The notes beneath the pieces are model-generated. The model did not search any database. It saw nothing but the letters and a program-made list of their open reading frames with translations, and was not told the DNA's origin. The position numbers and the translations under genes were made by a program. 64,000 bases of DNA, taken from positions 1 to 64,000 of the forward strand of contig JAJDEN010000008.1 in the NCBI GenBank assembly GCA_029259775.1. The letters run 5' to 3'. The stretch is from Planctomycetota bacterium. Lineage in GTDB: Bacteria > Planctomycetota > PLA2 > JAEUHO01. Shown here one piece after another: positions 29,070-37,551 of this stretch (its first letter is position 1; each line of letters opens with the position of its first letter).

Positions 29070-30878
29070 GTGTCACATCAGGTCCTCTCCCGCAAGTACC
29101 GCCCCCAGCGCTTCGACGACGTCGTAGGGCAGGAGCACGTCGCGCGCATCCTGCAGAACGCCCTCGCCTCCGGGCGTGCGGGCCATGCCTACCTGCTCGT
29201 CGGGCCACGTGGCGTGGGCAAGACGACGACGGCGCGCATCTTCGCCCGCGCCCTCAACTGCGAACAGCGGCCGCCGGTCGGCGACGCCGAGATGCCGCAT
29301 CCCGGGGGGGAGGCCTTCGAGCCGTGCGGCACCTGCCCCTCCTGTCGCGACATCGCCTCCGGGGCCGACCTCGACGTCGTCGAGATGGATGCGGCCAGCA
29401 ACAACGCCGTCGATGACGTACGCGCGCTGCGCGAGCAGGTCGGCTACGCGACCGTACGCTCGCCGTACCGCATCTGGATCGTCGACGAAGTCCACATGCT
29501 GTCGCTGCCGGCGTTCAACGCGTTCCTCAAGACGCTCGAGGAGCCGCCGGCGCAGGTGAAATTCCTCTTCTGCACGACCGAGGAACACAAGCTGCCGGAC
29601 ACCTTCCGCAGCCGCTGCCAGCGCATCGAGTTCCGTCCCATCGGCGAAGACGCCATGGCCAAGCGCCTGGACGAACTCGCCGAGCGCGAGGGCGTGCCGG
29701 TAGGCGAAGGGCTGACGCTGGCGATCGCCCATGGCGCGCTCGGCGGCCTGCGCGACGCGGAGTCGCAGCTCGAGCAGCTGATCGCAGCTCGAGCCAACGA
29801 AGACCCCATCACACGCGCCGACCTGGACGCGCTGTCGGGGCGCGCCGCCACGGACCTGCTCGACGCGCTCTGCGCCGCCGTGGATGCGCGCGATGCCGCC
29901 GCCGCGCTGGACGCCGTCGACGCGTGCCTCGGCGCGGGCTCCAAGCCGGGCGTGCTCGTCGACCAGTGGCTCGAGCGTCTGCGCGAGGGTCTCGTCGCGT
30001 CGGTGCGCGCCCCGACCGAGGGCGGTCAAGGCTACGCGCGCCTCGCGCGGGCCATCGACGTCCTGCTCGGCAAGCGCGCGCACCTCCGGGCCGGGGCGGA
30101 CGGCGGCCTGGTCATCCAGGTCGCGGCGGTCGAGCTGGCACGGCTGCCCGATGCCCGGGATCTGGACGCCCTGATCGGCGCACTACGGGACGGTCAGGCC
30201 GCCGAGCCGAGCGCTCCGCCGGCGCCACCACGCGCGCCTGCCGCGCCCAGCGTCAGGCAGGCGCCCCGAGCCGCTCCCGCGGCGGCCCCGCCGGCAGCTT
30301 CCCCCGCCGCCTCGGCAGCACCGACACCGGCACCGAGACGGACACCGACACCGACACCGGCACCGACACCGGCACCGACACGGACACCGACAGGGACAGC
30401 GACGTCCCCGGCCGTTTCGGCCGCGCCGACGCCGACATCATCCCCGAGCCAGGGCCTGACCCCGGCTCTCGACGCCGAGCGCGTCCGGGGAGCGTGGCCG
30501 GAGATCGTCGCGCGCGCCGCCCAGCGCAGCCCGCAGCTTGCCCGCGCGCTCGACGGCGCGCGTGCGGAGGATCTGCGCGGCACGACGTGCCTCTTGCGCC
30601 TTGCCCCCGGGGCCGGCGAGCTGCGCGGCACACTCTTGCGCCGCGAGGTGCAACTGGCCTTCGGCCAGGTCGCCCGCGAGGTGCTCGGCACGTTCCTCAA
30701 GTTGGAGCTGAAGGACCGCAAGCGCCAAACCGGCGCCACGCAGGCCGCAGGCGAGGACATGCGCGGCCACCCGGTGGTGCAGCAGGTGACCGAAGCGACC
30801 GACGGCCGCTTGTTGCACGTCGAGCGCACGGATGGCGCCAAGCCGCCCGCGCGCGACGTCAGCAGGGATGGAGCCTGA
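29070..30878 (+). CDS. dnaX: DNA polymerase III gamma/tau subunit
   Basis: Clamp-loader ATPase, 602 aa. The AAA+ module has Walker A VGPRGVGKTTTARIF (about 43-57), a zinc module with NCEQ then EPCGTCPSC, Walker B IVDEVHMLS, and sensor LFCTTEEHKLPDTFRSRCQR. A collar domain runs to about 375. A linker (about 378-467) is nearly all Ala, Pro and Thr and contains PTPTPAPTPAPTRTPTGT, encoded by the GACACS-type hexamer repeat in a different frame from the DT repeats elsewhere. A C-terminal domain of about 130 aa follows, as expected for tau. Starts with GTG and overlaps recR by 11 bases. Whether a short gamma form is made by frameshifting is not visible. Confidence 0.95.
   Translation: MSHQVLSRKYRPQRFDDVVGQEHVARILQNALASGRAGHAYLLVGPRGVGKTTTARIFARALNCEQRPPVGDAEMPHPGGEAFEPCGTCPSCRDIASGADLDVVEMDAASNNAVDDVRALREQVGYATVRSPYRIWIVDEVHMLSLPAFNAFLKTLEEPPAQVKFLFCTTEEHKLPDTFRSRCQRIEFRPIGEDAMAKRLDELAEREGVPVGEGLTLAIAHGALGGLRDAESQLEQLIAARANEDPITRADLDALSGRAATDLLDALCAAVDARDAAAALDAVDACLGAGSKPGVLVDQWLERLREGLVASVRAPTEGGQGYARLARAIDVLLGKRAHLRAGADGGLVIQVAAVELARLPDARDLDALIGALRDGQAAEPSAPPAPPRAPAAPSVRQAPRAAPAAAPPAASPAASAAPTPAPRRTPTPTPAPTPAPTRTPTGTATSPAVSAAPTPTSSPSQGLTPALDAERVRGAWPEIVARAAQRSPQLARALDGARAEDLRGTTCLLRLAPGAGELRGTLLRREVQLAFGQVAREVLGTFLKLELKDRKRQTGATQAAGEDMRGHPVVQQVTEATDGRLLHVERTDGAKPPARDVSRDGA
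30318..30406 (+). repeat. GACACC/GACACG-type hexamer array in the dnaX linker
   Basis: Degenerate hexamer tract (GCACCGACACCGGCACCGAG and onward) of about 89 bases, read in frame as TP/AP-rich sequence. Confidence 0.7.
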
Positions 30879-31506
30879 CGTGGCGTCGAAGACCCCCGAG
30901 AGTCTCGATGCGCTGATGAGCCAGCTCGAGAAGCTGCCCGGCATCGGGCCGCGGAGCGCGGGCCGTCTCGCGCACCATCTGCTGCGCGTGCCGGCGTCGG
31001 AGGCGATCGCGTTGGCCGACGCCATTCGGACCGTGCGCGAACGCATCCGCCCCTGTTCCCAGTGTCGGGCGCCGTCCGAAAGCGACCCCTGCGCGATCTG
31101 TTCCGACGAGACCCGAGATCGCAGTGTGCTGCTCGTCGTCGAGACGCCGCGGGACCTCAACGCGGTCGAGGCCGCGGGGAGCTACGGCGGACTCTACTTC
31201 GTCCTTGGCGCCCGCCTGAGTCCGCTGGAGGGCGTCGACGCGCGTGCCCTCGAGCTCGGCAGCTTGGCGACGCGTCTCGCCGGTGACGAGGTGCGCGAAG
31301 TGTGCATCGGCACGAACCCCGACCTCGAAGGCGACGGAACGGCACTCGCCATCATCGATGCGGTCGCTGGTGTCCCACGCGCAGAACCGGCGCGCGTCAC
31401 CCGCCTTGCGCGGGGTCTGCCCACCGGCGGCCAGATCGAATACCAGAACGCATCCGTCATCGCCGATGCCTTCGAGGGGCGGCGTTCGGTGCTAGATACG
31501 CCGTAA
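30868..31506 (+). CDS. recR: Recombination mediator protein RecR
   Basis: DNA-binding partner of RecO in RecF-pathway recombination, 212 aa. Helix-hairpin-helix KLPGIGPRSAGRLAHHLL, the zinc finger CSQCRAPSESDPCAIC, a Toprim domain (LLVVETPRDLNAVEAAGSYG, IGTNPDLEGDGTALAI) and the C-terminal ARVTRLARGLPTGGQIEY are all present. Starts at ATG 30868, inside the dnaX end; a GTG at 30880 with GGAG six bases upstream is an alternative that shortens it by four residues. The dnaX-recR pairing is conserved in many bacteria. Confidence 0.95.
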   Translation: MEPDVASKTPESLDALMSQLEKLPGIGPRSAGRLAHHLLRVPASEAIALADAIRTVRERIRPCSQCRAPSESDPCAICSDETRDRSVLLVVETPRDLNAVEAAGSYGGLYFVLGARLSPLEGVDARALELGSLATRLAGDEVREVCIGTNPDLEGDGTALAIIDAVAGVPRAEPARVTRLARGLPTGGQIEYQNASVIADAFEGRRSVLDTP

Positions 31507-31686
31507 GACGCGTGTACGCGCCGTACGTCACGGGCCCCTGAGGCGGCGTTCGCAATTGCACGTGCGGAACCGCGCGCCATGCTTCACGCGTGACTACGTC
31601 AAGCACTTTTTTCGTCTTGCGTAGCAAGCGCACACGCCGGTTGTGCGTTTGCCGCAGCGCCGCAACACGCGGTAAGGTGGGAGCCC
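31507..31686 (+). promoter_or_regulatory. Leader upstream of rpoN with dyads and a T-tract
   Basis: Gene-free 180 bp. Dyad CTACGTCAAG / CTTGCGTAG (31594-31624) with a loop holding TTTTTT, then CTTGC-GTA-GCAAG (31616-31628), then CGCACA / TGTGCG (31631-31649). The overlapping hairpins and T-run could be the recR terminator or an attenuator before rpoN. No clear promoter match. Confidence 0.3.
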
Positions 31687-33135
31687 ATGCGATTGGAACT
31701 CGGCCTCAACCTGAAGCTCTCTCAGCAGCTGCGGCTCGCGCCGCAGATCATCCAATCCATCGAGATCCTGCAGCTGCCCGCGATGGACTTGAAGGAGCTC
31801 ATCGAGAACGAGCTGCAGGAGAACGAAGCCCTCGAAGTCGTCGAGCCCGCGCCGGAAACCTACGGCGACGACGGGACCGAGAAGAACGACTCGCAGGAAG
31901 ACGACGGCTCGTTCGAGGACGACGCCGAGAAGGTCCTTGAGCGTCTCGATGATCTCGCCGAGGCGCAGCGCGATGCCGGCGCGTTCAAGAGCCGCGGGGC
32001 CGCGCAGGAAGCCTCGGATCGCAAGCTCGAAGCGATGCAGAACGCACCGGCCTACGACACCGGCCTCGCCGATCACCTGGTGCGTCAGCTCGAGGAGATG
32101 GACCTCGATCACGACGTGCGCGTCGCTGCCGAAGCGATCGTCTACAACCTGGCCGACACCGGTTTGCTTCCGTGTTCGCTGGGGGATGTGATCCAGGGCA
32201 TGGATCTTCCCGCCGAGCCGGAGACGATGGCTCGCGCCCTCGAGATCGTGCAACGCCTCGAGCCGCGGGGCGTCGGTGCGCGCGATCTCCAGGAGTGCCT
32301 GCTGCTGCAGATCCGCGACGACAGTGTGGATGCCGAGTTGAAGCGCACCTTGCTGCGCGACCACTACGACGACCTCAAGCGCAACAAGCTGCCGCGCGTG
32401 GCGAAGGCCATGGGCGTGGACATGAAAACGCTGTACGACGTGATGCACGGCTTGGCGAGCTTGAGCACACGACCCGGTTCTTCCTACTCCAGTGGCCCGA
32501 TCCGCTACATCCGCCCTGATGTCGTCATTGAGTGGGACGACGGCAACTACGCCGTGCGCCTGGTGAACGACCAGCTGCCGCGCGTGGGGCTGAGCCACAA
32601 CGTCCGCAAGATGCTCGAGCAGTCGCGGGGTGACCCGAAGGTGCGCGAGTACCTCAAGCGCAAGATCGATTCGGCCAAGTGGCTCATCGAAGCCATCGCC
32701 CAGCGCCAGAGCACCCTGGAACGCGTCGTGAAGGAGATCGTGGCCCGCCAGCGCGACTACCTCGACTTCGGCGTGAACCACCTCCGCCCGCTGAAGATGC
32801 AGGAGATCGCCGACATCCTGGGCATCCACGTCTCAACGGTGAGCCGGGCCATCAGCGACAAGCACGGCCAGACGCCGCGCGGCATCGTCCCGTTGAAGTT
32901 CTTCTTCACGGGCGGTACCGAGAACGAGGAGGGCGGCGTCGAGTCCCGCCTCAGCGTCAAGGAGCACGTACGCGAGATCATCGACGATGAGGACAAGCAC
33001 AGTCCTCTGTCCGACGACGAGGTGGCCGAGCGCCTCAGGGCTCGCTTCGGTCTCGACATCGCGCGCCGCACCGTCACCAAGTACCGCAAGGCCCTCAACA
33101 TCCCGTCCTCCCGTCAGCGGAGGGTGTGGGCTTGA
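31687..33135 (+). CDS. rpoN: RNA polymerase sigma-54 factor
   Basis: 482 aa. N-terminal region I (MRLELGLNLKLSQQLRLAPQ, then IIQSIEILQLPAMDLKELI) that senses activator, an acidic region II (about 50-85), the core-binding region, a helix-turn-helix KMQEIADILGIHVSTVSRAI (about 369-388) and the RpoN box ARRTVTKYRKALNIPSS (about 458-474) that reads the -24 element. It heads rpoN-truA-hpf-ptsN-ptsH-ptsI; the association with hpf and ptsN is classical. It would read the sigma-54 promoter proposed at 18.67 kb. No enhancer-binding activator lies in this window. Confidence 0.97.
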   Translation: MRLELGLNLKLSQQLRLAPQIIQSIEILQLPAMDLKELIENELQENEALEVVEPAPETYGDDGTEKNDSQEDDGSFEDDAEKVLERLDDLAEAQRDAGAFKSRGAAQEASDRKLEAMQNAPAYDTGLADHLVRQLEEMDLDHDVRVAAEAIVYNLADTGLLPCSLGDVIQGMDLPAEPETMARALEIVQRLEPRGVGARDLQECLLLQIRDDSVDAELKRTLLRDHYDDLKRNKLPRVAKAMGVDMKTLYDVMHGLASLSTRPGSSYSSGPIRYIRPDVVIEWDDGNYAVRLVNDQLPRVGLSHNVRKMLEQSRGDPKVREYLKRKIDSAKWLIEAIAQRQSTLERVVKEIVARQRDYLDFGVNHLRPLKMQEIADILGIHVSTVSRAISDKHGQTPRGIVPLKFFFTGGTENEEGGVESRLSVKEHVREIIDDEDKHSPLSDDEVAERLRARFGLDIARRTVTKYRKALNIPSSRQRRVWA

Positions 33136-33205
33136 GGCCGCGTTCCCGCTGGAACGCGTGCCTTGCCCCGCGGCGGCTGCGGACGTGACCGTGCCGACGA
33201 AGGAC

Positions 33206-34141
33206 ATGCTTCCCGATGGCGGGTCTCCTGAAGACCTGCCCCGTGAGGACGTGCCCCTTCAGGACGTGCCCCTTGAGGCGGGGACGGCAGCGGATCGGCC
33301 CGCGGATGGCGACACCCACCTACGCACGCTGCGGATCGACCTCGAGTTCGACGGCACGGACTTCGAGGGCTGGCAGCGGCAGACGCGGGGTCGCACCGTA
33401 CAGGGGGAGGTCGAGGCCGCGCTGGAGCGCGTCCTCGGCACGCCCCACGCCGTGGTGGGCTGCGGGCGCACCGACGCAGGGGTGCACGCCGAGCAGTTGG
33501 TTGCGTCAACCCGCACGTCGCACGCGATGCCCGCCGAGGACCTCTTGCGCGCGCTGGACGCGGTGCTGCCGCCGGACGTCGGCGTGCTGCGGCTCGACGA
33601 CGCCGCCGACGAGTTCCATGCGCGCAGGAGCGCGTGGTGGAAGTGGTACCGCTATCGCATCCTCGTCTCGCCGCGCAAGCGCCCGCTGCGCCGGCGGCGC
33701 GTGCTGCATGTCCGACGCCTGGCCCCGTTCGCCGCCCTGCAGGCAGCGGCCGCGGCCCTGGTGGGGCGGCACGACTTCCGTTCCTTCGCCAATACCGGCT
33801 CCACGCCCGGTCCGACGGTTCGCAACCTCCACGCTTGCACCTGGTCGGCCGAGGCCGATGAGGTGCGGCTCGACGTCGTGGGGGACGGTTTTCTCTACAA
33901 GATGGTCCGCACGCTGGTGGGGACCATGCTCCAGGCCGCCCGGGAGCCCGATCCGGCCGCCACGATCCGGCGCATCCTGGCGGCGAAGGACCGGGGCGCC
34001 GCCGGTTCGGTCGCGGCAGCCGGCGGTTTGAGCCTGATGGCGGTCGCGATGGACGGGGAGAGTCCCCCGCAGCGGCTTCCCGAAACACTGCTCGCCAGCG
34101 TAGACTTGATTGCACAGCGTGCGATGGGAGGACCCTCTTGA
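33206..34141 (+). CDS. truA: tRNA pseudouridine(38-40) synthase
   Basis: Makes pseudouridine in the anticodon stem-loop. Core from LRTLRIDLEFDGTDFEGWQR onward, with the catalytic Asp in VGCGRTDAGVHAEQLVA and later VGRHDFRSFANTGS and LYKMVRTLVGTMLQ. The catalytic core starts about 40 residues after the ATG at 33206. The extension contains the tandem pentapeptides EDLPR-EDVPL-QDVPL-EAG, encoded by repeated GAGGACGTGCCCCTT-like 15-mers. A GTG at 33185 is another candidate start, and neither has a convincing Shine-Dalgarno. The 3' end overlaps hpf by 4 bases. Start uncertain, family certain. Confidence 0.9.
   Translation: MLPDGGSPEDLPREDVPLQDVPLEAGTAADRPADGDTHLRTLRIDLEFDGTDFEGWQRQTRGRTVQGEVEAALERVLGTPHAVVGCGRTDAGVHAEQLVASTRTSHAMPAEDLLRALDAVLPPDVGVLRLDDAADEFHARRSAWWKWYRYRILVSPRKRPLRRRRVLHVRRLAPFAALQAAAAALVGRHDFRSFANTGSTPGPTVRNLHACTWSAEADEVRLDVVGDGFLYKMVRTLVGTMLQAAREPDPAATIRRILAAKDRGAAGSVAAAGGLSLMAVAMDGESPPQRLPETLLASVDLIAQRAMGGPS
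34126..34131 (+). promoter_or_regulatory. Ribosome binding site for hpf (TTG start)
   Basis: GGGAGG six bases before the TTG at 34138. It makes the unusual TTG start convincing, since no ATG or GTG is available before the conserved MKILISGRH. Confidence 0.75.
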
Positions 34142-34536
34142 AGATCCTGATCAGCGGCCGCCACGTGGGCGTGACCGAGAGCATGAAGGACTACGCGCGG
34201 ACCAAGGCGGAGAAGCTGGGGCGATTCTGGGACCGCGTGACCAGCTGCCGCGTGACGATGGACGTCGATCATCTCGACCACCTGGTCGAGATGGTGCTCG
34301 AGGCCGGCCGCGGCGTGCGGATCGTCGGGAAGGCGGAAGCCCCCGACATGTACGCCGCATGTGATCTGGCGGAGCAGAAACTCGCTCAGCAATTGCGCAA
34401 GCACAAGGAGCGCTTGACGGATCATCATCGGGGCGAGCGCCGCACCGAGGTCGATGCGACGGCCCCCGTCCGGAAGGCTCGTGAGCGCGAGGCGACGTAC
34501 GAGGACGTGATCGACGAGATGCGGCGCGGGGACTAG
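34138..34536 (+). CDS. hpf: Ribosome hibernation promoting factor (short form)
   Basis: 132 aa, binds the decoding region of resting 30S subunits. Matches the HPF/YfiA fold: (L)KILISGRHVGVTESMKDYAR, KAEKLGRFWDR, a beta-sheet VTMDVDHLDHLVEMVLEAG, and the basic LAEQKLAQQLRKHKERL. The long-form dimerisation domain is absent, leaving a charged tail (HHRGERRTEVDATAPVRKAR). It starts with TTG at 34138, overlapping the truA stop as TTGA and preceded by GGGAGG. Confidence 0.93.
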   Translation: MKILISGRHVGVTESMKDYARTKAEKLGRFWDRVTSCRVTMDVDHLDHLVEMVLEAGRGVRIVGKAEAPDMYAACDLAEQKLAQQLRKHKERLTDHHRGERRTEVDATAPVRKAREREATYEDVIDEMRRGD

Positions 34537-34632
34537 TCCCGCGATCGCCGGCCAGACCAGAGAAGAAGTGCCAGAGACAGGAGCCGGGCCGCGCGACACG
34601 TTCGCGGGCTCGCCAGGAGCCCGAACCCACCC

Positions 34633-35112
34633 ATGCCCGCCATCGAGATCACGCAACACTGTCGCCCCGAGCACTGCATCGCCAAGCTGACCGGTGACTC
34701 CAAGGAGGATGTCATCTCCGAGATCATCGACACCTTCGTCGCCTCCGGTGCGGTCGGTGAGGATGCCGCGGCCGAGCTCTTCGGCGAGATCCTCGCTCGC
34801 GAAGAGGAGGGCACGACCGGCATTGGCATGGGCGTGGCCATGCCGCATGCGCGCGCCAGCAATGTCGTGGACTCGTCGCTCATCGGGGTCGGCTTGCATC
34901 GTGACGGCATCGACTTCGACGCCACGGACGGCTCGCCGGTCCACATGGTCTTTCTCATCGCCGCGGCCGACTCCGAGGAGTACCTCCGCATCGCAGGGCG
35001 CATTGCCCGCGTCGCACGCGACAACGTCGAGATGAAGGCGCTCCAGCGTCAGACGACCGCCAAGTCCATCCACAGATTCCTCGAGGAGTCGTGGAGTTCC
35101 CTGAACGCCTGA
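34633..35112 (+). CDS. ptsN: PTS EIIA domain protein, PtsN-like
   Basis: Cytoplasmic EIIA of the fructose/nitrogen family, 159 aa. The phosphorylated His lies in GVAMPHARA. Other features are KLTGDSKEDVISEIIDTF near the N-terminus and MVFLIAAADSEEYLRIAGRI. No EIIB or EIIC gene is present, so phosphate received from HPr is expected to have a regulatory use (nitrogen PTS type). The gene follows hpf after 96 bp, with AGGAG about 13 bases ahead of the ATG, and is followed closely by ptsH and ptsI. Confidence 0.92.
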   Translation: MPAIEITQHCRPEHCIAKLTGDSKEDVISEIIDTFVASGAVGEDAAAELFGEILAREEEGTTGIGMGVAMPHARASNVVDSSLIGVGLHRDGIDFDATDGSPVHMVFLIAAADSEEYLRIAGRIARVARDNVEMKALQRQTTAKSIHRFLEESWSSLNA

Positions 35113-35132
35113 GGGCGGCTGGGACGAAGCTA

Positions 35133-35453
35133 GTGAGCAACCCCGTGAGCGACCCCGTTCTCCGCCGTGTCCAGGTCAAGAACAAAGCCGGTCTGCACGC
35201 GCGGCCCGCCACCATGATCGCCATGAAGGCGAAGGAGTTTGACTGCGAGGTCGAGCTGATCCTGGCGAGTGTGCCGGAGGACCACCACCTCGAGGCCGGC
35301 ACGCGCGCCGACGCGAAGAACAGCATCGAGCTGATCAGCCTGGGCGCGCCCTGCGGCACGGACATCGACATCGAGGCCACCGGCGCGGGCGCGGCGGAGG
35401 CCGTCGCGGCGCTGGCGGACATGTTCGAGTCGCGCTTCGGCCTGGAGTCGTAG
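35133..35453 (+). CDS. ptsH: HPr phosphocarrier protein, elongated variant
   Basis: 106 aa, about 18 longer than typical HPr. The phospho-accepting His is in NKAGLHARPATMIAMKAKEF. The segment SVPEDHHLEAGTRADAKNS between the first helix and the regulatory region is longer than in standard HPr; the equivalent of the HPr-kinase Ser motif reads DAKNSIELISLGAPCG and keeps a Ser. I place the start at GTG 35133, 21 bases after the ptsN stop; GTG 35145 (VSDPVLRR) is as good. It would carry phosphate from EI (next gene) to PtsN. Confidence 0.88.
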   Translation: MSNPVSDPVLRRVQVKNKAGLHARPATMIAMKAKEFDCEVELILASVPEDHHLEAGTRADAKNSIELISLGAPCGTDIDIEATGAGAAEAVAALADMFESRFGLES

Positions 35454-35531
35454 GGCATCCGCTCGGGCTGCGAACGTGGCCATGCTCCCGGAGGCGGGAT
35501 CCGAGCCCGCCGCCCGTAGGATGTCCGGCTG

Positions 35532-37277
35532 ATGGACAGCCCCACCGCCATGCTCGAGTTCAACGGGATCCCCGTCTCTGGCGGCTCCGGGGTCGGACGT
35601 GCGCTCATCTACGAGGAAACGCACGACGTCCGCGCGGCCGCCGCGCTCCCGCCGCGCGACGTGGAAGAAGAGGTCGCGACGCTGGAGCGAGCCGTGCAGC
35701 TTGCACGCAACGACCTCGCGGCCCTGCACGAGTCGCTGGCGGCCAACAAGGACGCCATCGCCCAGATCTTCACGGCCCACGCCGCCATGCTGGACGACTT
35801 CCTGCCGCTGCTCTCGAGCACCATCCGCGACGGCGTGTCGGCCGAGCACGCGGTGCAGACCGTCATCCACGCGGCGGCGGCACGCATCGCGCGCGTGAAG
35901 GATCCGCTGCTGTCCCAGCGCTCCAAGGACATCGTCGACATCGGACGGCGCCTGAACCGCGCGCTCCGCGGCATGATGCCCGAGGCGCCCGCGGCGGCGC
36001 GCGAGGACGGCCCTGTCGTCATCGTGGCGCGCGACCTCTCGCCGTCCGAGGCCGTCCAGCTGCGCGGGCGCAACGTCGCCGCGATCGTGCTCGAGCAGGG
36101 CGGCCACACGAGCCATACGGCCGTGATCATCAAGTCGCTCGAGATACCGTGCGTGACGGGTGTCCGCGAGCTGACGAACGTGGTGACGCCGGGCCAGATG
36201 ATCTGGATCGACGGCAGCGAAGGCCGCGTCGTGGTCGAGCCCGACGCCGCCAGCATGGAGCGGGCGGTCGAGCTCGGCCAGCGCTACGAGCGTCTCGAGG
36301 CGCGCTTGCTCGAGGAGAGCGGCCTGCCGGCCGAGACGATCGACGGCCACCGCGTGATCCTGCTCAGCAACATCGAGTACCCGCTCGACGTGGAGGCGGG
36401 CATCGCCCGCGGCGCGGAGGGCGTGGGCCTCTACCGCACCGAGTTCCTCTACGAGTCCGAGGGCGGTCTCCCGGACGAGGAGGAACAGCTGGCGACGTAC
36501 CGGTCGACGCTCGAGCGCCTGAAGGGCGGGCGTCTGACGATCCGCACGTTCGACTTCGGGGCGGACAAGGAGAGCCCGATCGCGCCGGACGAGCCGGAAC
36601 CCAACCCCGCCCTGGGCGTTCGGTCCCTGCGCTGGTGCTTCGAGCACCAGGAACCCTTCCGGATGCAGCTGCGTGCCCTGCTCCGCGTCGCCGCCGAGGG
36701 CGATGTCCGCATCATGCTGCCCATGATCGGGAGCATCGAGGAGCTCCGGCGCGCCAAGGCCATCATGGCCGAGGTGGCTGCGGAACTCGAAGCCAAGGGC
36801 GTACGCCACGAGCCCCATCCGCCCGTGGGCATCATGATCGAGATTCCCGCGGCCGCGGTGACGGCAGATCTGCTCGCCCGCGAGGCCGACTTCTTCTCGA
36901 TCGGTACGAACGACCTGATCCAGTACGACCTGGCCGTGGATCGCATGAACCCGCGGGTCGAGCCTCTCTTCCGGCCTTCCCACCCGAGCCTGCTGCGCCT
37001 GTTGCAGGGCACGATCCAGGCGGCCGAGGCGGCGCGGATCCCCGTCAGCATGTGCGGCGAGATGGGCGGCCTCACGATCTACACCATCCTGCTGCTCGGG
37101 CTCGGGCTGCGCGAGTTCAGCCTGACGCCGGGCTACATCCCGCGCGTGAGGCGGCTCCTGCGTGGCCTCACCATGCTGGAAGCGCGCCGGCTGGCGGCCG
37201 AGTGCCTCCGCATGTCGAGCGCCGACGAGATCGAGGCCCTGCTGCGCGCCCGCGTGACGCCCATCGGCGCCGGCTGA
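35532..37277 (+). CDS. ptsI: PTS Enzyme I (phosphoenolpyruvate-protein phosphotransferase)
   Basis: 581 aa. It takes phosphate from PEP and passes it to HPr. N-terminal domain with GIPVSGGSGVGRAL, the phospho-His site EQGGHTSHTAVIIKSLEI at about 193-210, and the TIM-barrel PEP domain: EGVGLYRTEFLYES, MLPMIGSIEELRRA, SIGTNDLIQYDLAVDR and the catalytic Cys in SMCGEMGG. No N-terminal GAF domain, so it is EI rather than PtsP. Start chosen at the first ATG (35532); ATG 35550 would drop six residues. A short spacer (78 bp) separates it from ptsH. Confidence 0.94.
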   Translation: MDSPTAMLEFNGIPVSGGSGVGRALIYEETHDVRAAAALPPRDVEEEVATLERAVQLARNDLAALHESLAANKDAIAQIFTAHAAMLDDFLPLLSSTIRDGVSAEHAVQTVIHAAAARIARVKDPLLSQRSKDIVDIGRRLNRALRGMMPEAPAAAREDGPVVIVARDLSPSEAVQLRGRNVAAIVLEQGGHTSHTAVIIKSLEIPCVTGVRELTNVVTPGQMIWIDGSEGRVVVEPDAASMERAVELGQRYERLEARLLEESGLPAETIDGHRVILLSNIEYPLDVEAGIARGAEGVGLYRTEFLYESEGGLPDEEEQLATYRSTLERLKGGRLTIRTFDFGADKESPIAPDEPEPNPALGVRSLRWCFEHQEPFRMQLRALLRVAAEGDVRIMLPMIGSIEELRRAKAIMAEVAAELEAKGVRHEPHPPVGIMIEIPAAAVTADLLAREADFFSIGTNDLIQYDLAVDRMNPRVEPLFRPSHPSLLRLLQGTIQAAEAARIPVSMCGEMGGLTIYTILLLGLGLREFSLTPGYIPRVRRLLRGLTMLEARRLAAECLRMSSADEIEALLRARVTPIGAG

Positions 37278-37551
37278 TCCGGACCGCGACGCCTTCCGCG
37301 CGCACGGCTTCGAATCCCTAGCGCCGCACAGCGTCGCGATCCGAGTCGGGGCACGCGAACAGCCCGCTTACGCGGGACGGCTGCGTCGCGCGCTGGACCC
37401 CATGGATTCGGTCCCCAGCCGGGCCGCCCCGAGGGCCTCCCGATGTTCAAGGAACTCGACGCGTGCTGGGTTCGGGCTCAAGGTGAGCCAGAGCGCGGGC
37501 CGAAAGGGTTGCCGACCTCCCCGGATGGGGGAGTTGTCTTCCGAGGACGCC

